DNA of 64,000 nucleotides from a bacterium. Its GTDB lineage: Bacteria; Patescibacteria; CPR2; UBA1875; JAJYID01. A program made the position numbers and the translations under genes. The first letter of the stretch is position 1; every line of letters starts with the position of its first letter. Shown here one piece after another: positions 42,124-50,338 of the stretch. A model generated the notes under the pieces. It had not been told where the DNA came from and did not search any database. It saw nothing but the letters and a program-made list of their open reading frames with translations. The DNA is taken from contig JAUSJO010000002.1 of the NCBI GenBank assembly GCA_030647205.1, positions 364,589 to 428,588 of the forward strand, in the 5' to 3' direction.

Positions 42124-43091
42124 CTCAAGATCTCGCCGATAATTTTAGAGTTACCAAGTAGGAAATCGCTTGTTTTGAGCGGTTTTTTGCCTTCTAGCTG
42201 AACTTTATTTACGAGTAAAGTACCTTTAATGGTTTGAACGCCATAAAGTCCTGTCATTTCGGACCCCGATCCGGAATCTAGTTTTATAAATGTACCTGGT
42301 TTTTGGCCAGAATTTATATCCGAAGCAGTTGCCTCGATTATTTTTAGCATCTTACCATCCCAGAAAGTATAGGCGCTTGGCCACGGGGCGTATGCCCGTA
42401 CTTTGCGTTCAATTGTTTCAGCCGGTTCGTTCCAATCAATCTTGCCATCTGATTTTTGTATAATTTTAGAGAATGTGGCTTTTGAATGATCCTGCGTCTT
42501 TGGTGTTATTTTGCCATCAATATAATCCATAATAATATCCGGAAGTTTAGCTGCGGCCATGTTAAGCAGTGTTTCGCCGAGAGTCTCTGTTGTTTCTCTG
42601 CCATTTAGGTCAAGTTCGTCTTTATATATAATATCCCCAGCGTCAACCTCCTCTGCGACCTTTTGGATAACAAATCCTGCTTTTTTATCACCGCTTAATA
42701 TCGTTGACTGTACAGGTGATGAGCCGCGGTGGAGAGGGAGTAGGGAGTAGTGCACATTTAGAAAGCCATATTTAGGCATATCTAGCGTTTTTGGGGTAAT
42801 AATAATACCAAGAGAAGAAACTATCACTAAATCTGGATTTATCTGTTCAGTCACCTTCTCAAACTCTAGCTTGTTTTCCGCTTCAAAGATGGGTATATCT
42901 TTAGATTTAGCCAGTTTTTTAAGAGCAGGCTCTAAAGAAGCGCCACCTCTTCCTCTTGGCTTGTCTTTTTTTGTGACCAAGTTAAGATTATCGAAATTTT
43001 CGACCAATGCTTTAAAAATAGGTTCGGCAAAAGGTCCAGAACCGGCAAAGGCGATTTTAACGTTTTTTGTTTCTCTCGGCTTTTCTGACAT
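42120..43091 (-). CDS. fmt: Methionyl-tRNA formyltransferase
   Basis: 323 residues. Formyl-transferase marks: IAFAGSGPFAEPIF N-terminus, NVHYSLLPLHRGSSPVQ with the catalytic Asn and His, and EEVDAGDIIYK with the Asp. The C-terminal OB domain includes RAYAPWPSAYTFWDG. It formylates initiator Met-tRNA; def next to it removes the formyl group from finished proteins. Its ATG lies 35 bp inside the 3' end of def. Confidence 0.94.
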   Translation of the reverse strand: MSEKPRETKNVKIAFAGSGPFAEPIFKALVENFDNLNLVTKKDKPRGRGGASLEPALKKLAKSKDIPIFEAENKLEFEKVTEQINPDLVIVSSLGIIITPKTLDMPKYGFLNVHYSLLPLHRGSSPVQSTILSGDKKAGFVIQKVAEEVDAGDIIYKDELDLNGRETTETLGETLLNMAAAKLPDIIMDYIDGKITPKTQDHSKATFSKIIQKSDGKIDWNEPAETIERKVRAYAPWPSAYTFWDGKMLKIIEATASDINSGQKPGTFIKLDSGSGSEMTGLYGVQTIKGTLLVNKVQLEGKKPLKTSDFLLGNSKIIGEILS

Positions 43092-43608
43092 CTATATCTC
43101 CGCCCTTTGTTAACTTCGATTTATCAGTAATCAGGTCAATGAAAAGTATCCCATCCAAATGGTCAACCTCATGCTGCACAATCCTAGCCAAGAGGCCGGA
43201 AGCGTTCATTTTTTCCCTTTTGCCCCCTATGGTTATCGCCTCAAAGCGTATTTTTTTCGGTCGTTCTACTGGTCCGAAATATCCGGGATAGCTCAAGCAC
43301 CCTTCATCCAGGATCACCTTATCTTTAGATAACTTGGTGATGACAGGATTAATAAAGGCGGTTAAGGGGATGGCTTTTTGGATCAATTTTCCGTCTTTAT
43401 CCCTTGCTTCGTTAACGCGTACAAGAATAATCCTCACACTTTCACCTATTTGCGGCGCAGCAATGGCTAATCCTTCAATTTCAGATGCCTCTAAGGCTAT
43501 GGTCATATTCTCTATGACTGTTTTTATCTTTTCATCTATTTTTTCTACTTCCTTAGATTTTTTCCTTAAGATTGGGTTGGGGGAAGCCAGAATTTCTACT
43601 TTCTTCAT
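43057..43608 (-). CDS. def: Peptide deformylase
   Basis: 183 residues. Three hallmark motifs: GLAIAAPQIGES, DEGCLSYPG (metal-binding Cys) and QHEVDHLDGILF (metal His pair and catalytic Glu). Removes the formyl group from nascent proteins. Start at 43608 gives an ATGA overlap with the priA stop; the longer frame from 43641 would intrude into priA. Confidence 0.96.
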   Translation of the reverse strand: MKKVEILASPNPILRKKSKEVEKIDEKIKTVIENMTIALEASEIEGLAIAAPQIGESVRIILVRVNEARDKDGKLIQKAIPLTAFINPVITKLSKDKVILDEGCLSYPGYFGPVERPKKIRFEAITIGGKREKMNASGLLARIVQHEVDHLDGILFIDLITDKSKLTKGGDIDVRKAERNKKR

Positions 43609-45566
43609 ACTATTCCTATGGGGTTTATATCTACTTTCCACTTTTTACTAGTATATTTTACCATTTTTTTGGCTATCTCTTCAATATTTTCGTTCGGGCC
43701 GACTTTCAAAATAATTTGCCAGCGATATAGGTTATTGATTTTGGGAAGGAATGCAGGGGAGGGGCCGACCAAAACTATGTTTTTATTGGTCCCGATAATT
43801 TCCTGAGTAATTTCTTTACTCAAAGTGTCAGATTCTTTTTCGCATTTCTCAGGATCCTTGTTTGAATACAGCAAGTGAATTATCTTTGAGTACGGAGGGT
43901 AGAAAAGCTCCTTTCTCTTGGGCAGTTCGCTCTCATAGAATGCTTCGTAGTCGTGCTTGGCTGCCATAGCTAGGATAGGACTCTCGGGATTATAAGATTG
44001 TAGGATAACTTTGCCTCTGTTCTTCCCGCGTCCGGTTCGACCTGATACTTGCGTGATGAGAGAGAAGGCGTGCTCAGAGGCGCGAAAATCGGGGAGATTG
44101 AGCATATTGTCGGCACTCACTATTCCTACGAGATCCACGTCGGGCAGATCCCATCCTTTGGCTATCATCTGAGTTCCAATAAGTATATCAAAGCTCTTAT
44201 TTTTAAACTCCTCATAGATGTTTTTGTGGTCTTTTTTGACAGAGTCGGCATCCATCCTTTTTACCCGCGCTTTTGGGAAGAATTGTCGGATCTCAGACTC
44301 TATTTTTTGTGTGCCTTTGCCGAAGTACTTTATGGCGTGAGATTTGCACTCAGGGCAGACGTTTGGCACCAGCGTCTTGTAGTCGCAGTGATGACAGTAT
44401 AAGCCTGTTTGATTTCTGGTTTCGTGGTACACAAGAGGGATGTCGCACTTTGGGCACATGACCACATACCCGCAGTCTCGGCAGGAAACGAAAGTGGAGA
44501 ATCCTCTTCGGTTCATGAATAAAACAACTTGGCGCTTTTCATCTAGAACCTTCTTTATCTCTTGCTGCAGTTTCTCAGAAAAAATGGACTTATTTCCATA
44601 CTTAAACTCATTTCTCATGTCGACTATGATCGTTTCCGGCATTTTTTCCTGGACATATCTTTCCTCAAGTTTATGGAGATAATACTTCCCGCTCTTTGCA
44701 TAAAAAAATGACTCAAGTGACGGCGTGGCGCTTCCCAAAACTAAATGGGAGTCAGTCATTTCACTGAATTTCCCCGCAACCTCACATGTCAGGTATTTCG
44801 GATTACTATCTTGCTTGTAGCTTGTTTCGTGCTCCTCATCGATTACTATTAAACCCAAGCTATTAAATGGCAAAAAAAGCGCGCTTCTAGAGCCGATGAC
44901 GATATTCTTACGACCCTCAGAGATATCTTTCCACACTCCAGCCCGTTCCGTTTCCTTCAGATAGCTGTGATACAAGGCGACTTGACCGGTAAAACGTTCC
45001 TCAAACCTCAAAACGGTTTGTGGCGTTAGGGCGACTTCAGGCACCAAAATTATAGCCTGTTTACCCGACTCTATGACTTTCTCTAGTACATCGAGGTAAA
45101 CTTCGGTTTTCCCTGAACCGGTAACACCGAAGACCAGATGTGGTCTATCGGTTTTGCTCAAAATATCTTTGACGATTTTTGTCTGATTTACGGTTAGTTC
45201 AGGTCTTTTTCGTATCTGGCCATGGATTTTCTGCGGAGCAATTTCTCTTCTTTTCTTCAAAACCCCGGTTGGCAGGATAGTCTTTATAATTTCAGAAACG
45301 GGTGAGGCATAGTAGTCGCGCATCCATGGAATTATTTTCACCAAATGATCCGGAAGCGGACCCTCTAGAATCCCCGTAATAGCCTTGGTTTCAAAAACGG
45401 GTATATCTTCCGATCTAATCACAATTCCTGCTGATTTTTTTCCGCGGAAAGGCAAAGAGACAACGTGCCCGACTTTGATTTCATTTCTCAAATCTTCAGG
45501 CACACTGTAAGTAAAAAAATCCTTGCTTCCGCTGCCGCCAGAGACGGCGCATAAAACGTATTCCAT
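43605..45566 (-). CDS. priA: Primosomal replication helicase PriA
   Basis: 653 residues. Walker A FGVTGSGKTEVYLD, Walker B-type VIDEEHETSYKQ, and the paired zinc sites CRDCGYVVMCPKC and CHHC...CPEC are all present, with ISGRTGRG-like VSGRTGRGKNRGKV in the helicase C-domain. It restarts stalled replication forks. A CG-TATAAT box at 45574-45579 ends 7 nt before the ATG at 45566, a leaderless start; the longer frame from 45635 is not supported. First gene of priA-def-fmt. Confidence 0.95.
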   Translation of the reverse strand: MEYVLCAVSGGSGSKDFFTYSVPEDLRNEIKVGHVVSLPFRGKKSAGIVIRSEDIPVFETKAITGILEGPLPDHLVKIIPWMRDYYASPVSEIIKTILPTGVLKKRREIAPQKIHGQIRKRPELTVNQTKIVKDILSKTDRPHLVFGVTGSGKTEVYLDVLEKVIESGKQAIILVPEVALTPQTVLRFEERFTGQVALYHSYLKETERAGVWKDISEGRKNIVIGSRSALFLPFNSLGLIVIDEEHETSYKQDSNPKYLTCEVAGKFSEMTDSHLVLGSATPSLESFFYAKSGKYYLHKLEERYVQEKMPETIIVDMRNEFKYGNKSIFSEKLQQEIKKVLDEKRQVVLFMNRRGFSTFVSCRDCGYVVMCPKCDIPLVYHETRNQTGLYCHHCDYKTLVPNVCPECKSHAIKYFGKGTQKIESEIRQFFPKARVKRMDADSVKKDHKNIYEEFKNKSFDILIGTQMIAKGWDLPDVDLVGIVSADNMLNLPDFRASEHAFSLITQVSGRTGRGKNRGKVILQSYNPESPILAMAAKHDYEAFYESELPKRKELFYPPYSKIIHLLYSNKDPEKCEKESDTLSKEITQEIIGTNKNIVLVGPSPAFLPKINNLYRWQIILKVGPNENIEEIAKKMVKYTSKKWKVDINPIGIV

Positions 45567-45636
45567 ATAACTTATTATACGTGAAGGAAGACAGTTTGTC
45601 ATTTTATGCGGTTCTTGATCTTTTAGCGCAATCATG

Positions 45637-45727
45637 CTATAATTTGCGCAAGCGTTAGAAAAATCAGCCGGAGGAATCCGGCTTTATTTATCAACAACGG
45701 GAAACTTGAAAGGAGGAGGAAAGTACG
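45637..45727 (+). promoter_or_regulatory. Promoter and 5' hairpin leader of the 45728 gene
   Basis: TGC-TATAAT near 45637-45642, then a leader with AGCCGG-AGGAAT-CCGGCT followed by TTATTTAT (about 45668-45692), an attenuator-like hairpin, and AAAGGAGGAGG before the ATG. Confidence 0.55.
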
Positions 45728-46018
45728 ATGAGAGACTTCATCATCACCGGTCTTACCGCTGTCGATATTTTTGCTACCGGTCTGGCTAGTATTGTCATAC
45801 TCTTGGTTTCGTTTAGCTCGGTAGTTAAAAAACAGGCAGTGCCGCATGGCAAAGACATACTGTTTTTTGCTATGTTGCTCTTCGCGGGAACGATACTAAC
45901 ATCGGGCATGCTTCTCAGTCTCGGGCATTATGGATACATACAGGTTGTGATGTCGTGTGCCCTAAGCCTCTTGGGTTGGTATTGCTGGAAATTTGCGCCC
46001 AAAGAGATTGCAGGATAA
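45728..46018 (+). CDS. Small membrane protein
   Basis: 96 residues with three membrane segments (about 5-28, 40-60, 66-86) and a short loop VVKKQAVPHGKD. No motif recognised. Strong SD GGAGGAGG. Followed after 65 bp by the 46084 gene, probably on one transcript. Confidence 0.6.
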   Translation: MRDFIITGLTAVDIFATGLASIVILLVSFSSVVKKQAVPHGKDILFFAMLLFAGTILTSGMLLSLGHYGYIQVVMSCALSLLGWYCWKFAPKEIAG

Positions 46019-46083
46019 GGTTAACCACTGTACGGGTTTTTGAGAGATGCATATAAAAAATCAGATGCGAGAGGAGAGAGAAT

Positions 46084-46512
46084 ATGGCTTTTTCCGATAC
46101 ACCCATGATTTTCCTGATAGACAGCTTCATCCGATGCATAACGTCTTTTTTCTACAAAAAAGACGAAGGTGTCTCGAGAGATATCGCCCGGCAGATACTC
46201 GTTGGGACTGAGAACCCCTTGCTGCTTGTACATTTGCAGCACGCTGAGTGCTACACTTATCCCGGTACAGAAAGTACCGAGGCTATCCTCAGGAAAAAAG
46301 TAAAAAGATCGCTGAAATGGCGTTACGTTTTCTTCTATCTGGTCCCCGGTTTCTTTGTAAGGATATTTGCCAAAGGCAAGTACCCTTCCTGGGTAACGAC
46401 ACGAAGTGAACGGCTTACGCTCTTTGCCGTAACAAGGATGGAGAGTATGCTAAAAGGCGAGGAGAAGCGTGAAATGGCTATACCTGTTGCGCGCCGCGCC
46501 ATCATCTACTAA
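46084..46512 (+). CDS. Hypothetical protein with one membrane segment
   Basis: 142 residues. A hydrophobic N-terminus (PMIFLIDSFIRCITSFF), a central HLQHAECYTYPGTEST and a hydrophobic WRYVFFYLVPGFFVRIF. Not recognised. GAGAGGAGAGAG precedes the ATG. Confidence 0.55.
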   Translation: MAFSDTPMIFLIDSFIRCITSFFYKKDEGVSRDIARQILVGTENPLLLVHLQHAECYTYPGTESTEAILRKKVKRSLKWRYVFFYLVPGFFVRIFAKGKYPSWVTTRSERLTLFAVTRMESMLKGEEKREMAIPVARRAIIY

Positions 46513-46572
46513 CCGAAACTGCCGTTAAGCTGTTGGCCGAGAGCCACAAACGGTAAAACCGCTTAAACTATA

Positions 46573-46592
46573 GGCGGCGCGAATGCGCCGTC
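46573..46592 (+). terminator. Intrinsic terminator
   Basis: GGCGGCGC-GAAT-GCGCCGTC followed by TATTTTC. Confidence 0.78.
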
Positions 46593-46652
46593 TATTTTCT
46601 TTACTTTATTCAAAACTTAAGCTACAATTTTTCTGAAAACAGAAAACTCAAA

Positions 46653-48002
46653 ATGAGCAAAAAAGAAAAAATCATTATTATTATCACCACGGTCATTTGT
46701 GTACTGGCTTTGATCAGTATTTCGACTTTTTTTATTTATAAATCTATAAAAGATAAAAAAGCTAAAAAGCCGCAGACAACTTTAGATATGGCTCAGTTTG
46801 CTGAGTATGAAGAAGATTCGTTTGGTTTTGTCCGCCCGGAGGGGGCATACGGGGTAATGAAGGATGCGAATGTTCACTGGTCAAGGCCATACCCTGGGCC
46901 ATTTATATGGGGTCAGATGGAAAAGCAAAAAGGACAGTATGATTTTGGTGAGACAGATAGCTATGTAAAAAAGGCCCAAGAAAACGGCGTAGTTCTTTTG
47001 GCGACGATTTGGCCGTATGCTGAATGGGATCAAACAGTTTGTCATGAAAAGCTTGACCCTAAGATAGTAAAAGATTTTCCCCAACTCGGAGAGTATAGGC
47101 AAAATCCATGTGATATGGAAGCGTATAAAAACTTCATTAAACAGATGGTAGAGAGATACGATGGTGACGGCATGAACGATATGCCCGATCTTAAATACCC
47201 GGTAAAATACTGGGAGCTTAACAACCAGCCGGATATAGACTGGGACAACAGACCTGAGGGCTATATCGCCGTTCTTAAGGCTACTTATGAATCATTGAAG
47301 TCTGCTGATAACGGATCAAAAGTCTTAAATGGCGGGATATCATCGTTAACTGACCGGAATCTTCTCTTTTGGAAAAAGGTTTTGGGCGAAGGAAGCGCTT
47401 ATATAGATATTGTTGCAATGAATGCTCCACAAGACTTAAACTTACAGCCGCTACTTTCATTTATGAAAGAGATAAAAAACGAAAAGCCTATATGGCTGAC
47501 TAGTATCCAGTTTGGAATAGCCAGTAACAGTGCTTCAGAAAAAGGAATCTCCGAAGAAAAATGGTCTGAATATTTGGTGGAATCATACATACAAGCATTA
47601 GGATCGGGAGTCAAAAAGCTTTTCTATTTTGGTGTTGATAATACTTCCCCGTCAGCGCAAACGGCCCTTGTAGTAAACTGCAAGAAAGATAATGAATCAT
47701 CTAGTAGTGGTAGTACAAACGTTACTGACTCAAACGGATGTCCTAAGCAAAAGATGTTTGATGCTTATAAAACAATGGTAAAAAAGCTGGACAACTTTGA
47801 TCGCATAGAGCAAATCGCGGAAGGGCAGTATAGGTTCTACCATGGAGATAAGTCGACATATGTGGTTTGGAAGGGTCGTATCCCGAATAGTTTAGTTGAA
47901 AATGTAAGGCTTACTGATGTTTTCGGGAATGAATACATAAGGAATGCGTCAGATCTCACAGACTTCAATGCTCCTCTCTATGTCGAGGATATTGAGAACT
48001 AG
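46653..48002 (+). CDS. Membrane-anchored TIM-barrel glycosidase homologue, likely inactive
   Basis: 449 residues. An N-terminal membrane anchor (KIIIIITTVICVLALISIST) is followed by a clan-A glycosidase-like barrel: YGVMKDANVHWSRPYPGPF, WGQMEKQKGQYDFGETD, and VKYWELNNQPDIDWD. In active clan-A enzymes the acid/base sits in an N-E-P motif; here it is N-Q-P. The nucleophile strand reads PIWLTSIQFG where W-x-T-E-F-G is expected. Both catalytic Glu thus seem missing. It may bind cell-surface sugars. A TACAAT box gives a short leader of about 17 nt. Confidence 0.72.
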   Translation: MSKKEKIIIIITTVICVLALISISTFFIYKSIKDKKAKKPQTTLDMAQFAEYEEDSFGFVRPEGAYGVMKDANVHWSRPYPGPFIWGQMEKQKGQYDFGETDSYVKKAQENGVVLLATIWPYAEWDQTVCHEKLDPKIVKDFPQLGEYRQNPCDMEAYKNFIKQMVERYDGDGMNDMPDLKYPVKYWELNNQPDIDWDNRPEGYIAVLKATYESLKSADNGSKVLNGGISSLTDRNLLFWKKVLGEGSAYIDIVAMNAPQDLNLQPLLSFMKEIKNEKPIWLTSIQFGIASNSASEKGISEEKWSEYLVESYIQALGSGVKKLFYFGVDNTSPSAQTALVVNCKKDNESSSSGSTNVTDSNGCPKQKMFDAYKTMVKKLDNFDRIEQIAEGQYRFYHGDKSTYVVWKGRIPNSLVENVRLTDVFGNEYIRNASDLTDFNAPLYVEDIEN

Positions 48003-48039
48003 GTTTCCCTTTGAGGGATGTAATCTAGCGTTTTTTATG

Positions 48040-48108
48040 GTATAATTTTTTTACTGGAGGAGTTTTTCTCCGGTTTTGCATTTTGACAACAAAATACTGG
48101 AGTTTGCC
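48040..48108 (+). promoter_or_regulatory. Promoter and 5' hairpin leader of the 48109 gene
   Basis: TGG-TATAAT near 48040-48045, start near 48053, then CTGGAG...CTCCGG hairpin followed by TTTTGC at the very 5' end of the transcript. Confidence 0.55.
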
Positions 48109-48345
48109 ATGAACTTACATGATTTTGAGGAAATCAAGGACAAAGAGTGTCAGGGGTTTTGCGTTGGACAGGAAGTCGTTCCAAAAAAATCAGAGCTTCA
48201 AAGGACGGGGACTATCCAGGGTTTTTTAAGAAATAAAGAAAAACCCGACGTTTTCGCAGCTTCGCTAAAGTGGGGTTTCGTGAGTAGCGGGAGCTCCGGG
48301 ATGAACTATCAGTTGCTTTCAACCCTTGATCCGAAAGGAGGGTAA
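48109..48345 (+). CDS. Small hypothetical protein
   Basis: 78 residues starting MNLHDFEEIKDKECQGF, with a GTIQGFLRNKEKPDVF segment. TGGAG lies 7 nt before the ATG; the frame from 48076 overlaps the leader. The 3' end touches the SD site of the next gene. Function unknown. Confidence 0.55.
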   Translation: MNLHDFEEIKDKECQGFCVGQEVVPKKSELQRTGTIQGFLRNKEKPDVFAASLKWGFVSSGSSGMNYQLLSTLDPKGG

Positions 48346-48346
48346 G

Positions 48347-48967
48347 ATGTCTCTTGCGTGGCATGAAAAGATAATGGCCGGATGCGGTTCCTTCTTGATC
48401 GGCACTGGAGTCTTTTTTGGGATAAGGTCAGGGATAGTCTATTCAATAGTTCCTATCCTCATTGGGATCTTGGAGATTATTTTCATCAAGATCTATCGCA
48501 AAATAGATAAAAGGACAGATGTTATCTGGGGGACAAAGGTCCTTATGACAGGATTATCAGATCAAGACGGAAAAATGTCATATATTTGTCCCCAGTGCGG
48601 ACGTGTAGAAGTTGACAGGGATACGCTTTACAAGAACGAGGAGGGGATACCCTATTGTACTCAATATTGCCGATATCCCGTCAAAGAGTTTGATGAAGCA
48701 CAAGGGGAAGTAAAAGAGGCCATATATCGTGTTTGCATCGAGTTTCAAGGTGGGTTTGTCGACACGATCTATCTCTGGAATGTTCAAATATCTCCTAAGC
48801 AGGTTGTTCATCGGGTTACCAAGAGGCTGCCGTTTTATCCTAAAAGTTATGGGCAATGTCTGGAAATAAAGCTCTATAAAAAAACCGGGATGATTCCCGG
48901 TCTCAAGAAATGGTGCTATAGCCCCATTGAAGTAAAGAACTTTACCGATAAAGCTCTGGCGAAATAA
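48347..48967 (+). CDS. Membrane protein with Cys-rich cytoplasmic domain
   Basis: 206 residues. Two membrane segments near the N-terminus (GCGSFLIGTGVFFGIRSGIV and YSIVPILIGILEIIFIKIY) are followed by a zinc-ribbon-like YICPQCGRVEV...YCTQYC. The remaining domain is not recognised. AAAGGAGGG precedes the ATG at 48347. One transcript with the genes on both sides is likely. Confidence 0.58.
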   Translation: MSLAWHEKIMAGCGSFLIGTGVFFGIRSGIVYSIVPILIGILEIIFIKIYRKIDKRTDVIWGTKVLMTGLSDQDGKMSYICPQCGRVEVDRDTLYKNEEGIPYCTQYCRYPVKEFDEAQGEVKEAIYRVCIEFQGGFVDTIYLWNVQISPKQVVHRVTKRLPFYPKSYGQCLEIKLYKKTGMIPGLKKWCYSPIEVKNFTDKALAK

Positions 48968-48977
48968 GGAGGGGGAT

Positions 48978-49133
48978 ATGTGTAACTTTTGTCACCCTGC
49001 GGAACTTTCAACAGGAGAAGAAGAGGCTGCGTTAGATACGATGAGGCTAGTGTTTTGGATCGGCTATATGACCACTATGGCTGCTATCGGTTACTATGCT
49101 ATTAGGGTTCTTGTGGAATCTTTTCATTCCTGA
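48978..49133 (+). CDS. 51-residue membrane protein with CNFCHP motif
   Basis: Begins MCNFCHPAELSTGEEEAALD and has one membrane segment (LVFWIGYMTTMAAIGYYAI). AAGGAGGGGG lies right before the ATG, which supports it. The N-terminal CxxCH recalls a heme or metal site, but a single such motif on the cytoplasmic side is not proof. Confidence 0.6.
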   Translation: MCNFCHPAELSTGEEEAALDTMRLVFWIGYMTTMAAIGYYAIRVLVESFHS

Positions 49134-49189
49134 CGCTGAGACTTAAGTCATTTCAAACTCTATATAGGTATCTTAAGGAGGAGATTGCA

Positions 49190-49591
49190 GTGAGACTTAT
49201 TATCTCTATTATGTTGCTGATTATGATGGTTGTTCTAGTCTGGGTAGGTCACTCTGACGGCAACGATTCTCTGATCAAATGGTCTATTGGGATCATCTCC
49301 CCGCTTGGTACGCTAATAATGCTTACCTGGATACGGGATTTCGTAAGAGAAGACATCGATGAGTACAACAGGACAGATAAAGGCGGCAGGGCTATCAGCG
49401 GACTTTGGACCTTGATCGTTCTTCAAGACATTTTCCTGATAATGAAGGTTTTCGGATCTTTGGAATGGTCTTGGCCTTATATCTTCCTTCCTCTGATTTC
49501 TACAGTCATAATCGTTGTGGCTAAGGTTATCTGGATGAATCCTCCGGAAGGGGGATGGTTCAAGAAAAAGACAAGTGATTGGGGCATGTAA
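49190..49591 (+). CDS. Membrane protein of unknown function
   Basis: 133 residues with four membrane segments and a charged loop (REDIDEYNRTDKGG). The start is a GTG with AAGGAGGAG 6 nt upstream. Last gene of the 48109-49591 cluster. Confidence 0.58.
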   Translation: MRLIISIMLLIMMVVLVWVGHSDGNDSLIKWSIGIISPLGTLIMLTWIRDFVREDIDEYNRTDKGGRAISGLWTLIVLQDIFLIMKVFGSLEWSWPYIFLPLISTVIIVVAKVIWMNPPEGGWFKKKTSDWGM

Positions 49592-49604
49592 GCATGCCTT
49601 CTCG

Positions 49605-49624
49605 GGCGGCGCAAAAGCGCCGCC
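49605..49624 (+). terminator. Intrinsic terminator
   Basis: GGCGGCGC-AAAA-GCGCCGCC followed by TTTTAA. Confidence 0.85.
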
Positions 49625-49752
49625 TTTTAATTTGCAAAGAGTGGTATGGATTTAAAATAGCTTGCCTTTTAGGTAATAGTGTGGTATAACTGTGTTATAA
49701 AGTTTAGTTAGGGGGTACGGCTAATATTTTTGCACATTGTCTAGAGAAAGAG

Positions 49753-50190
49753 GTGATAGAAACGAAATTTTCTATAAACATAGGGGAGTTGATCAAAGGA
49801 AGAATAGCTATCGCTGTCGCGGAAGCTTTCATTGTAAGTACTGTTGAAAGCGAGAGGTTTGTTCAGGATTTCTTCGACGATCCAAATCCTTTCATCAAAG
49901 ATCTCATGGCTTATGCCGGCAAGAAATCAGTTTCCGGCGATGAGGATAAGATCGAGAGAAGGATAGAACAAGCGATAGAGAAAAACATCAAGCACTACAA
50001 GACGCGTCCTTTCGATCAATATCGGGACCAAATGGTGTATGAGGCATACCAGGCGCTTCTAAAGGATGAGTTCTCTTCAATGGTAACGGGGGTACTCCTC
50101 GATGCTTTCCCGGCTTTTTGGGAATTTGTTGAAGAGGCTGCCAGGAAGAGGAAGCATATGGGTTTCATGATCGATGGGAGATTCAACTAG
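49753..50190 (+). CDS. Hypothetical protein, start codon uncertain
   Basis: About 145 residues, soluble and helical (KGRIAIAVAEAFIVSTVESE, then FVQDFFDDPNPFIKDLMAY and a Glu/Lys-rich middle). The only ATG/GTG near the beginning, GTG at 49753, lies inside the strong SD AAAGAGGTGAT, too close to use it. A non-standard start (for example ACG or ATA a few codons later) is therefore possible. A TATAAC box is near 49684. Not recognised. Confidence 0.5.
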   Translation: MIETKFSINIGELIKGRIAIAVAEAFIVSTVESERFVQDFFDDPNPFIKDLMAYAGKKSVSGDEDKIERRIEQAIEKNIKHYKTRPFDQYRDQMVYEAYQALLKDEFSSMVTGVLLDAFPAFWEFVEEAARKRKHMGFMIDGRFN

Positions 50191-50212
50191 CAGTATCATC
50201 TCTGTAACTATT

Positions 50213-50237
50213 AAGGCGGCACATCTGTGCCGCCTTT
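50213..50237 (+). terminator. Intrinsic terminator
   Basis: AAGGCGGCACA-TC-TGTGCCGCCTTT. Confidence 0.86.
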
Positions 50238-50271
50238 CTATATGACTGTTTTTAAATATTTTAAATAAAAG

Positions 50272-50300
50272 AAGTGGCGCTTAACGAGTAAGCGCCACTT
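50272..50300. terminator. Bidirectional terminator
   Basis: AAGTGGCGCTTA pairs with TAAGCGCCACTT. T-rich on both sides; mainly serves the minus-strand 50339 gene. Confidence 0.8.
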
Positions 50301-50338
50301 TGTTTTGCATTGGAGCGTTGGAACCGGGGATGCCTAGA

